From JAVJST01 sp040219295 (GTDB lineage Bacteria > Pseudomonadota > Alphaproteobacteria > Rhodospirillales > Casp-alpha2): a stretch of 64,000 bases of DNA. The DNA is taken from NCBI GenBank assembly GCA_040219295.1, contig JAVJST010000008.1, positions 62,001 to 126,000 of the forward strand, written 5' to 3'. The notes below the pieces were generated by a model. That model made no database searches and was not told the DNA's origin. It worked only from the letters and a program-made list of their open reading frames with translations. This document shows, in pieces, positions 18,664 through 26,414 of this stretch. The position numbers and the translations under genes were made by a program. The stretch's first letter is position 1. Each line of letters begins with the position of its first letter.

Positions 18664-19127
18664 GCTTCTCCCCCGGTGTTATCAGACAGTTTCAGCGTGG
18701 CGCCACGGGCCCGAGCACGCTCGTAGGCTTTTTCGTTCTGTATCTCGAACGCTTCTGGAGCCCAGATCTGAAAACGACTGCCGCGACCGACGAAAACGGC
18801 CTTATCCTTGATTCCCGTGTGTTCAAGAAAGGCTCTCGGCATCATGACTCGCCCCTCCGGATCGAACGGCAAGGCCTCTGCATTGTTCATTACGATGGTG
18901 GCGAGGTCGTCCTGATCCTCGGAGAACATATCGAGCGCATCGATGCTTTCGCTCAGACGCTTCATGAAACGTTCGTCACAGGCCTCGATCGCAGGGTGAC
19001 GGAACAGGGGATAGGCGTAAAGACCGGCGAACTCCTGCTCTGCGAAGGCCGCACGGAACGGCTTGGGCACGGACACGCGCCCCTTCGCGTCGATCTTGTT
19101 GACATGCCGCCCGACCAGCAAAGCCAC
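18660..19127 (-). CDS. mraZ: Transcriptional regulator MraZ
   Basis: First gene of the dcw cluster. MraZ is a ring-forming SpoVT/AbrB-fold DNA-binding protein that in E. coli represses its own operon. Both halves of the 155-residue product carry the DxKGR/DPEGR signature: DAKGRVSVPKPFR near 14-26 and DPEGRVMMPRAFL near 88-100. It is followed by rsmH with an ATGA overlap. The TGGG repeat array about 95-140 bases upstream is the expected binding site for this protein. Confidence 0.95.
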   Translation of the reverse strand: MALLVGRHVNKIDAKGRVSVPKPFRAAFAEQEFAGLYAYPLFRHPAIEACDERFMKRLSESIDALDMFSEDQDDLATIVMNNAEALPFDPEGRVMMPRAFLEHTGIKDKAVFVGRGSRFQIWAPEAFEIQNEKAYERARARGATLKLSDNTGGEA

Positions 19128-19221
19128 AGAACAGTCCCTTGTCGCCTGTCTCGCCCAATGCCCTCAGCATCCGCCGCGCCGGGCCAGTACGCGACGGCTC
19201 CATCCCAACGGTATCGAATGA

Positions 19222-19266
19222 TGGGATACTATGGGATTACTTGGGATATCATGGGATTTAATGGGC
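19222..19266 (+). promoter_or_regulatory. Five TGGG repeats with 10-base period: probable MraZ operator
   Basis: TGGG occurs at 19222, 19232, 19242, 19252 and 19262 on the plus strand, with A or C as the fifth base, at an exact 10-base period. MraZ of E. coli is known to bind TGGGN repeats separated by five bases, matching this unit length. The array lies 95-140 bases before the mraZ ATG. On the mraZ strand it is adjacent to a TTGACC -35-like element (19267-19272) and covers the expected -10 position, consistent with repression by promoter occlusion. Confidence 0.8.
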
Positions 19267-19272
19267 GGTCAA
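19244..19272 (-). promoter_or_regulatory. Candidate promoter of the dcw cluster
   Basis: On the minus strand TTGACC (19267-19272) is a good -35 element. With 17-18 base spacing the -10 would be ATATCC or TATCCC (19243-19249), a weak match lying inside the TGGG array. The long leader to mraZ would be about 110 bases. The position is plausible but the -10 is not convincing. Confidence 0.4.
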
Positions 19273-19362
19273 CGGATTTATGGTTTCGAAATGCTTGATT
19301 CGCCAGCGTTTCCGCGCTGCACGAAAATCTAACAACGTGCCGTTAACGGTCGATTGATTGCG

Positions 19363-19738
<376 letters not shown>

Positions 19739-19772
19739 GCACGCACGGTTTACCGCCAATTGGCTTTCCACG

Positions 19773-20462
19773 TCAATCGGCACGCCTCGCCTGGGCAGCG
19801 ACTGCATCGATCAACGCCGCCGTCTCCGCATCGACCTCACCATCGATGGACTCGGGCCGGAAGCGCCGCTGAAAGGCTGTCAGAGTCGCTGTCATGTCTT
19901 CCGTCTCGTAGCCAATTTCGTTGAGCAGATGGACAACGTCCGCACCCGACGGGCCGGACAACAATTCTCCTGCCGCCGGCCAAAGGCCGATACCGACATC
20001 CGCCAGCCGTCGCCAGTCGAACAGTTCGCCAGGGTCCTGTTTGCGTCGCGGCGCAACGTCGGAGTGACCGACGACATTCCGAGCGGGAACTGCGTGGCGC
20101 ACGACGATATCCTTTGCCAGCGCGGATAGTGCCGCCATCTGCGCATCCGGAAAGGGTTTCAGACCCCACTCATGGCCCGGGTTGACCAATTCAATGCCAA
20201 TCGACCGGGCGTTCACGTTCGTGTGTCCGCGCCAGTAGGCAACGCCCGCATGCCAGGCGCGATTTTCTTCGTCGACCAGCGCGTGAACCGACCCGTCCTC
20301 GTCCACCAGATAGTGAGCACTGACCTTCGCGTCGGGATTGCACAACCGGACCAGTGCGTCATTGGCAGACGGCATACCCGTGTAGTGAAGCACCAGCATG
20401 TCGACCGACGCACCTTCGGGCCGAGCGTCGAAATTCGGGGACGACCACCGGTCGGCGGTCAT
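19773..20462 (-). CDS. N-acetylmuramoyl-L-alanine amidase (AmpD/AmiD type, amidase_2)
   Basis: Zinc amidase that cuts the MurNAc-L-Ala bond in peptidoglycan or its recycled anhydro-muropeptides. Zinc ligands fit His26 (LHYTG), His133 (GHSDVAP) and Asp143, with Glu91 (IGIELVNPG) as catalytic candidate. A C-terminal segment after about 165 (VVHLLNEIGYETEDMTATLTAF) resembles a peptidoglycan-binding_1 domain, as in AmiD. No signal peptide is evident, so a cytoplasmic recycling role is possible. ATGA overlap with the djlA-like gene upstream suggests co-translation. 229 residues. Confidence 0.9.
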   Translation of the reverse strand: MTADRWSSPNFDARPEGASVDMLVLHYTGMPSANDALVRLCNPDAKVSAHYLVDEDGSVHALVDEENRAWHAGVAYWRGHTNVNARSIGIELVNPGHEWGLKPFPDAQMAALSALAKDIVVRHAVPARNVVGHSDVAPRRKQDPGELFDWRRLADVGIGLWPAAGELLSGPSGADVVHLLNEIGYETEDMTATLTAFQRRFRPESIDGEVDAETAALIDAVAAQARRAD

Positions 20463-21238
20463 TTGATCCCGCGTTGCTTGCGGATCTTGTCGTACGCCGC
20501 GTTGATTGCCGCGACCTGCTCGTTGGCCAGTTCGATCATTTCCTCAGGCAACCCCTCGGCGACAAGGCGGTCGGGGTGATGCTCGCGCATCAGGCGTCGA
20601 TACTCGGACTTGAGATCCTCGTCAGAGATCGATTTGTCAACTCCGAGAACCTGATAGGGATCGACCGCATCCTTTCCCTGCAGGAAGGTTGCTTCCATAC
20701 GCTCAAACGCGGTCGGCCCGAAGCCAAAGATTGCCGCGACGCGGGCGAGGAAATCCCGTTCGTTCGGATGATACTCGCCGTCGGCGTGCGCGATGTGCAG
20801 GAGCGCGCCGAGCAGTTCTTCGAGCATCGCCGGATCGCGGGAGAATATCCGGGCGATCTGGTCGGCATAGGGCTCGAATCCGGTCGAGTCCTCGCGCGCT
20901 TCGTTGAATAACTTTCCGACGCTTTCCATCTCCTCGGGCGGTATGTTGAATGCCCGCTTGAATGCGTCGATCTCGTCCCGGGTCACGCGACCATCGACCT
21001 TGGCCAGCTTCGCCGAGAGCGCAATAACCGCGACCGTGAAGGCCATCTGTCGCGACTGCTGGTCATACTCCTGGAAACCGGCGCCGGGACCGACACCGGC
21101 ATAGCCTTCGGCGATCGGTTCGCCCGAGACCCTCATCTTGTCGACGGCATGCCCTGCAAGTGCGCCGAGCAACGCGCCGATCGGCCCGCCGAGCGCAAAC
21201 CCAGCAACCCCGCCGATCATTTTCCCCCAGATGCTCAT
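20459..21238 (-). CDS. TerB-like / DnaJ-domain protein (DjlA family)
   Basis: The N-terminus has a glycine-rich hydrophobic segment (GGVAGFALGGPIGALLGALAG) suited to membrane anchoring. A TerB-like helical domain follows at about 55-165 with acidic repeats LAKVDGRVTRDEI and IAHADGEYHPNERDF. A C-terminal J domain (about 190-255) has YQVLGVDKSISDEDLKSEYR and the HPD motif (REHHPDRL). This order matches DjlA, a membrane-bound DnaK co-chaperone. 259 residues. It overlaps the amidase gene by ATGA and follows the DUF3750 gene after 28 bases. Confidence 0.9.
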   Translation of the reverse strand: MSIWGKMIGGVAGFALGGPIGALLGALAGHAVDKMRVSGEPIAEGYAGVGPGAGFQEYDQQSRQMAFTVAVIALSAKLAKVDGRVTRDEIDAFKRAFNIPPEEMESVGKLFNEAREDSTGFEPYADQIARIFSRDPAMLEELLGALLHIAHADGEYHPNERDFLARVAAIFGFGPTAFERMEATFLQGKDAVDPYQVLGVDKSISDEDLKSEYRRLMREHHPDRLVAEGLPEEMIELANEQVAAINAAYDKIRKQRGIK

Positions 21239-21266
21239 GTCTCGTCCTCGTCTGCGACCCCAAAGG

Positions 21267-22013
21267 TCAGGTGTCGTCCGGACCTATTCTGCCGATCCCG
21301 GGCAGTTTGACGGCCAGGTCGAGCGGATCAATGCCAAACGTCAGTCCGAGAATGTTGATCTCGAGCCCCTCTTCGGCAGCGACCATGACCCCAAGCAGAC
21401 CGGCCAACGACACTTGATAGCCGGAACCGCTCGGCGCCTCGGCGACGATGCCCGTGGGCAGGTAATCCTTGCCGATCGCGGTCGGGGGCAAATCAACGTC
21501 AAGTTCCGCAACCTCGCGAGCGACGAACGCCGTGAAAGTGTTCGAGTTGGGTCCCGGCCAGACCGTGTAGCGATCGGCAAAGGGGTAGCGCGCAATCGCG
21601 TCCTCAATCTTGTCGATCACGATTTCGTACTGCGGCCCGCGCAAGTCGAGCAGCAGATCCGGGGTCCGACCGAACCAACGTCCATCCGGCGGTCGGCCCG
21701 AAGAGGTCACGACAGACATGCCTCGATAGGCGCGCCAACCGATGACCTCGTGAACCTGGTATCGTTCGGCGCCGGCGCGCTTCGTACTTATCCACGTGTG
21801 AACGCCGAAGTAGCCACGCCAACTCCACGCCCGGGCGGCATAGATCTGAATAACGGGATCAGAATAAGCCGCCGGATCCGGCGCAATGCCGACGGACTCC
21901 CGGCTCGCCGTCCGCCAGTCGTGTGCAAATGCGCCACCCGAGCGCTCCACCGTTACGACCGTTCCCGCCGCCAGAATGGCAACGGCAATCCCGGCTCTGA
22001 TCAACCATTTCAT
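21267..22013 (-). CDS. DUF3750 family protein, membrane-anchored
   Basis: 248 residues with one N-terminal hydrophobic segment (about 4-23), probably a signal anchor, and an extracytoplasmic domain. The pattern ARAWSWRGYFGVHTWI near 60-75, VIGWRAYRGMSVV, WFGRTPDLLLDLRG and TVWPGPNSNTFTAF matches the DUF3750 family. The fold may be amidase/peptidase-like (Asn-Ser-Asn-Thr block), but no activity is established. It begins the DUF3750-djlA-amidase run and is divergent from the response-regulator gene. Confidence 0.8.
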   Translation of the reverse strand: MKWLIRAGIAVAILAAGTVVTVERSGGAFAHDWRTASRESVGIAPDPAAYSDPVIQIYAARAWSWRGYFGVHTWISTKRAGAERYQVHEVIGWRAYRGMSVVTSSGRPPDGRWFGRTPDLLLDLRGPQYEIVIDKIEDAIARYPFADRYTVWPGPNSNTFTAFVAREVAELDVDLPPTAIGKDYLPTGIVAEAPSGSGYQVSLAGLLGVMVAAEEGLEINILGLTFGIDPLDLAVKLPGIGRIGPDDT

Positions 22014-22211
22014 TCAGCGCGTCTCCGCCCTCGCCACCCGTGGCTGTCCTGTTCAGATAATACCGAAATAGGGCCGAACAAGGGCAGAATTCGACGGACG
22101 CGGGACAGCAAGGTCCGTCGGAGCGTTCGATAAGATCATCGAGAGTATCCCATTCGTCACATGGGGGTCGTACGGGTTTGCGGACCGGTATTGCTGATGT
22201 AGAAAGCAGTC

Positions 22212-23486
22212 ATGATATCCAAGTCGCAAACCATCCTGATCGTTGAGGACGATGATGTCCTCAGAGAGATCGTCAAGAAGGGCCTTGAGAACGCCACCCA
22301 CAGTGTTCTGACGGCATCCTCCGGCACGGAAATGTTTGAGGTCCTGGCCCGAACCCCGGTCAATTTGATCCTTCTGGACCTTGGACTGCCGGACGGCGAC
22401 GCCCTGCCGCACATCCTTAAGATTAGGGAACTGACGAACGCGCCGCTGGTGATCCTGACGGCGAGGGAACGGATCGACGATCGCCTCATGGCGCTCGGTC
22501 TCGGCGCTGACGATTATCTGACGAAACCCATCGACATTCGGGAGTTGGTTCTCAGGGTTAACAACATTCTGGTCCGCCGCGCGGATGGAGATTCGGCCCC
22601 GGGCTCCGCGCCCAACCTGGCTGCCGCCCGTGGGCGACGCAGTTCCGATTTCGAGCCGCGCCGTCGTGCCAGCGACAGCGCGCCGCGCAGAAGAGCTTCG
22701 GACAGTTCCCGGGATCGCAGGGCAAGCGATGGGCCACGCCGGTCTGGTCTTCTTGTCCTTCTCGGCATTCTGGGTGGCATCACCATCGCTGGTGCCGGCG
22801 CGTTCTGGCTGTCGATCAGTTCGCCAGAGCAGGTGGCGCAGATATCCGTTGAGAGCGCGGCACTTGAGGTCGGCGAGCGGTCCGACCAAAAGGACGGAAG
22901 CTCGGAGTCCGCCGACGCCAAGAGCAACGGGCCAGTCAGCACGAGTGACGGAGAACAGCAGGGCGAACTGGCATCCGATTCGTCAGTGTCCACAACGGTT
23001 GTGACAGGAGAACCGACCAGAACCGCCCTCGTAGTCGCCGAAACCGTCACCGTCACCAGTCAACCCACCAGCCAAGGCAGCGGCACGTCAGTCATGGTTA
23101 CGGCGGTTCCGACGACGGGTCAAACCGACTCCACGACTGCCGCCATCGATGCGATGTCGAAAGCGGAAGTCCTGGGATATGCGTGGGCGCTCAACAGCCA
23201 GTGCGGCCCCGTCCCGCAAGTGGACTGGTGGAAGTACAGAACCCACGCGGACATCGCGGAGTACGTCATCCGCCGGCATGAAGGCGAATGGGAGCCGTTT
23301 ATCGACGATCTTGTCCGACGGCTGGCGAAGATGTACGACATTGCCGAACGCAAGTCGGCCGCCGTAACTCCAGACGGCGACCGTATGGAGGGCGAGGACC
23401 TTGAACGCTACATCGAGCAGTCGGTCGCGCGTCTGCAGGTCGTCCGTTGCCTGTCCAAGGAAGCCGAACTCGCGTCAGCGAGCTGA
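22212..23486 (+). CDS. Membrane-tethered response-regulator receiver protein with RRASD repeats
   Basis: Residues 5-121 form a complete receiver domain: acidic pair Asp13/Asp14, phospho-acceptor Asp56 (LILLDLGLP), Thr83 and Lys105 (YLTKPID). No DNA-binding or enzymatic output domain follows. Instead come four arginine/serine repeats of the form RR(A/S)SD between about 142 and 173. After them is a clear transmembrane helix at about 179-202, a Ser/Thr-rich stretch at 205-310, and a predicted helical domain at 311-424 holding two cysteines (331 and 413). The topology places the receiver inside and the C-terminus outside. No histidine kinase is nearby. The terminal domain was not recognised. Confidence 0.85.
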   Translation: MISKSQTILIVEDDDVLREIVKKGLENATHSVLTASSGTEMFEVLARTPVNLILLDLGLPDGDALPHILKIRELTNAPLVILTARERIDDRLMALGLGADDYLTKPIDIRELVLRVNNILVRRADGDSAPGSAPNLAAARGRRSSDFEPRRRASDSAPRRRASDSSRDRRASDGPRRSGLLVLLGILGGITIAGAGAFWLSISSPEQVAQISVESAALEVGERSDQKDGSSESADAKSNGPVSTSDGEQQGELASDSSVSTTVVTGEPTRTALVVAETVTVTSQPTSQGSGTSVMVTAVPTTGQTDSTTAAIDAMSKAEVLGYAWALNSQCGPVPQVDWWKYRTHADIAEYVIRRHEGEWEPFIDDLVRRLAKMYDIAERKSAAVTPDGDRMEGEDLERYIEQSVARLQVVRCLSKEAELASAS

Positions 23487-23497
23487 CCGGCGATCGC

Positions 23498-24670
23498 TTA
23501 GCGTTTGTCGAGTAGGAAGAGGTGTTCCGTGACATGCATGTCACGTGAGCCCAGATTTCGCGAGCCCCGAAACGTGTTGTAACGAACATCGGTTACGCGT
23601 GTCCGGCCGAACCGTTTGAGGTTCGCAAGAAAACTCTCCCTGCCGATGAAACCCTCGGAGTTATAAGACAGCAGCACGAAGCGAGCGGGACAGGCGTCGA
23701 TAAGATCGAACAACGCGTCGCCGGCGTCCTGACGCCTGTTGTATCGCGACCGGTTCCAATCTGCCGGGATACCCGACACCTGGCTAATTCGGTCGGGGCG
23801 ACGATAGTCGCAAAGCAGGTTCAGCATGAAGTAGTTCGAGCCATAGGGATGCTGATTATATGGTGGATCGACATAGGCGATGTCGACCCGGTCTGTGCTT
23901 CGGACCAGTTCATTCGCATCCATCCGTGTCACGGTTGCTGGGCAAACATGGTCCGACAGCACGGGAAGAGTAAGTTCGATATCCCTGAGAATCCGGCTTA
24001 ACGCATGGCGGCCACGGCCGCCGAACTGACCGATGCCGTCCTCGTTCTTGTAGAACCCCTTGAATACGCCTGCCGTGTTCGTGTGAACCGATGCCTGCGC
24101 AACCAATGGTCCAAGAAAATAGGTCTGGATCGGCGCCGGCAGCATGGCGATCGCCTGACGGGCGGTATCGAGATAGATTGCATTGCGCCGGGTATAAAAA
24201 ACCCGCTCCCCGGGAAAAATCCGGTCGTCTGAGCGGGGAGCGTACAACTCGGCGATGAAGCCGGGCGCCCAGTTCTCGCGAATCACATCCTGGAGTTCCC
24301 GCAGGTAGTTTTCGAGGTGGTGGCCAAGTACCGTCTCACGATTCGCGAGGTAGCAGGAGTTGGTAATCTCGCTGTACCGCTCAAGGTCATTGGCCAGGAT
24401 AGAACGGCACCATTGTCTGGCGTATCGCGACACGATGCCGGAGCCGGAGAACAAATCCAGAAAAGAAATGCGCTCCTGACCGAGGGACGCTCGCGCCTGA
24501 TCGAGCCCGGCCCCGATCGGGCGCAATAGCGCTCGCTTGTTACCAATGCAGGTAATCAGCTGTGTCGACAGATACGCCGGGTCGTCGCCCAGAACGTCTG
24601 TCGCCGTGCCCAGCGGATGCACCACATTCATGCCGGCATTCTCTGAATACTCCACCATGAACGCAGCCAT
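23498..24670 (-). CDS. DNA adenine methyltransferase, D12 class, solitary
   Basis: AdoMet-dependent N6-adenine methyltransferase. The AdoMet motif FLDLFSGSG precedes the catalytic DPPYNQHPYGSNYF by about 195 residues, the alpha-class (Dam/D12) order. No restriction endonuclease or specificity subunit lies next to it, so it looks like an orphan methylase. The start is uncertain: I use an ATG at 24670. A TTG four codons upstream and ATGs at 24658 and 24631 are alternatives, and none has a strong ribosome-binding site. The 3' end is 11 bases from the convergent receiver gene. Confidence 0.82.
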   Translation of the reverse strand: MAAFMVEYSENAGMNVVHPLGTATDVLGDDPAYLSTQLITCIGNKRALLRPIGAGLDQARASLGQERISFLDLFSGSGIVSRYARQWCRSILANDLERYSEITNSCYLANRETVLGHHLENYLRELQDVIRENWAPGFIAELYAPRSDDRIFPGERVFYTRRNAIYLDTARQAIAMLPAPIQTYFLGPLVAQASVHTNTAGVFKGFYKNEDGIGQFGGRGRHALSRILRDIELTLPVLSDHVCPATVTRMDANELVRSTDRVDIAYVDPPYNQHPYGSNYFMLNLLCDYRRPDRISQVSGIPADWNRSRYNRRQDAGDALFDLIDACPARFVLLSYNSEGFIGRESFLANLKRFGRTRVTDVRYNTFRGSRNLGSRDMHVTEHLFLLDKR

Positions 24671-24688
24671 GTGCAGAGACAACTGAGA

Positions 24689-24720
24689 AGGCCCTGCACG
24701 GCGTCAGCCGTACAGGGCCT
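24689..24720 (-). terminator. 14-bp hairpin between the methylase and ABC genes
   Basis: AGGCCCTGCACGGC (24689-24702) pairs with GCCGTACAGGGCCT (24707-24720) around a 4-base loop. Read on the minus strand the single non-Watson-Crick position is a U-G wobble. It lies 21 bases after the ABC ATPase stop (24741) and just before the methylase start, and probably terminates the ABC operon. The downstream tail (TCTCAGTTGTCTC) is only moderately T-rich. Confidence 0.65.
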
Positions 24721-24740
24721 GGAAATACGCTTCGGCACAA

Positions 24741-26402
24741 TCAGGCTTCTTTCATCGCCTGTTCGCCAATGTTGTCGACACCGCGCTGCTCGACCACCTT
24801 GGTCAACCAATCGGGGTCCATCTCCGGCACGGACGAAAGCAGCAGTTCCGTGTAAGCATGATGTGGCGGAGTGAACATTTCCGTCTTGGGCCCCTGCTCC
24901 ACGACCTTACCCTGCTTCATGACGACGACCTCGTCGGCAATCGACCGCACCGTGGCGAGATCGTGGGTAATGAACATGTAAGCGAGATCGAGCTCCTTCT
25001 GCAGACGATCGAGGAGCTTGAGAATTCCCTCGGCGACCAGCTGATCTAGGGCGCTGGTAACCTCGTCGCAAATGATGAACGTCGGCTCCGCCGCAAGCGC
25101 GCGGGCGATGCCGATACGTTGCTTCTGCCCTCCCGACAGTTCGGGCGGATATCGGTAGTAGAACTTCGCGGGGTCGAGTTCGATCATATCGAGAAGCTCG
25201 TCGACTCGCGTCTTGAGCTCGCCGCCGTGCAAGTCGGCATAGAACTGAAGCGGCCGGCCGATGATCTCGCAAATCCGGACCTTCGGATTCAAGGCCGTGT
25301 CGGCCATCTGATAAATCATCTGCGCCTGGCGTAACTGATCCTTCGTCCGATCGCGATAGTCAGGCGGCAGAACCTCTCCCTTGAACTCAATGGTCCCCTT
25401 GCTCGGCGGCAACAATCCGGTAATGCAGCGCGCCGTGGTTGACTTGCCCGAACCGGATTCGCCCACGACCGCGACAGTCATGCCCGCATAGATATCGAAG
25501 GACACGTCGTCGAGGATCTTCTCGGAACCGGTGTACGACGCATCGACGTTCTTGACCGAAACCACCGGCACCGCATCGCCACCGGGTCGCGACTTCTGTT
25601 CGCGCTGGAACGACCGCACCGCCCAAAGCGACTTGGTGTACTCCTCCTTCGGGTTTTCGAGCATCTCCTTGGTCGGTGCCTGTTCGACCTCGTTACCCTT
25701 GAGCAGCACCTTGATGGTATCCGCCATTTGGGCAACGACCGCGAGATCGTGCGTGATGTAGATCGCGGCGGTGTTGAACTCATCGACGATATCGCGAATC
25801 GCCAGAAGCACCTCGATCTGGGTCGTCACGTCGAGCGCAGTTGTCGGCTCGTCGAAGATGATCAGATCGGGCCGGCACGACATGGCCATCGCCGTCATTG
25901 CCCGTTGTAGCTGGCCACCCGATACCTGGTGAGGATACCGGAAACCAATTTCCCTTGGGTTCGGCAGGCGGAGCCGCTCGTAGAGCTCCATCGCATCTTC
26001 CTGGCTCTCCATGCGCTTCTTGATGCGATAGTGCACCGGCGTCTCGGTGTGCTGATCGATCAGCTTGTGCGCCGGGTTAAACGACGCAGCCGCGGACTGC
26101 GCGACGTAGGCAATCCGCGAACCACGCAAAGCCACTCGATCGGCTTCCGACGTCGTCGTGAGCTCCATGCCGTCGAACTCGACCGAGCCGCCGGAAATCC
26201 GGCAGCCGTCACGGGCAAAACCCATCGCCGCGAGGCCGATAGTCGACTTGCCCGCACCGGACTCACCGATCAGCCCCATGACCTCACCACGGTGGAGCGT
26301 CAAATCGACGCCGTGAACGATCTCGTTCCACTTTTCGTCGGCGTAGCCTTCGATCCGCAGATCCTTGATCTCGAGCAGAACGTCCTTCTTTTGATGCTTC
26401 AT
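24741..26402 (-). CDS. Peptide-type ABC transporter, fused double ATP-binding protein (DppD-DppF fusion)
   Basis: Energises import by the two permeases encoded just upstream. Two complete ABC domains lie in one 553-residue chain. The first has Walker A GESGAGKST (46-54), signature SGGQLQRA (161-168) and Walker B LIIFDEP (about 180-186). The second has Walker A GESGSGKST (314-322), LSGGQKQRIGIA and FIICDEVTSALD. The second Walker B/D-loop reads CDEVTS instead of the usual DEPTS. The C-terminal oligopeptide-transporter region is shorter than in the second ABC system of this window. Twelve bases after the permease gene. Confidence 0.93.
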   Translation of the reverse strand: MKHQKKDVLLEIKDLRIEGYADEKWNEIVHGVDLTLHRGEVMGLIGESGAGKSTIGLAAMGFARDGCRISGGSVEFDGMELTTTSEADRVALRGSRIAYVAQSAAASFNPAHKLIDQHTETPVHYRIKKRMESQEDAMELYERLRLPNPREIGFRYPHQVSGGQLQRAMTAMAMSCRPDLIIFDEPTTALDVTTQIEVLLAIRDIVDEFNTAAIYITHDLAVVAQMADTIKVLLKGNEVEQAPTKEMLENPKEEYTKSLWAVRSFQREQKSRPGGDAVPVVSVKNVDASYTGSEKILDDVSFDIYAGMTVAVVGESGSGKSTTARCITGLLPPSKGTIEFKGEVLPPDYRDRTKDQLRQAQMIYQMADTALNPKVRICEIIGRPLQFYADLHGGELKTRVDELLDMIELDPAKFYYRYPPELSGGQKQRIGIARALAAEPTFIICDEVTSALDQLVAEGILKLLDRLQKELDLAYMFITHDLATVRSIADEVVVMKQGKVVEQGPKTEMFTPPHHAYTELLLSSVPEMDPDWLTKVVEQRGVDNIGEQAMKEA

Positions 26403-26414
26403 GATGTCTACTCC

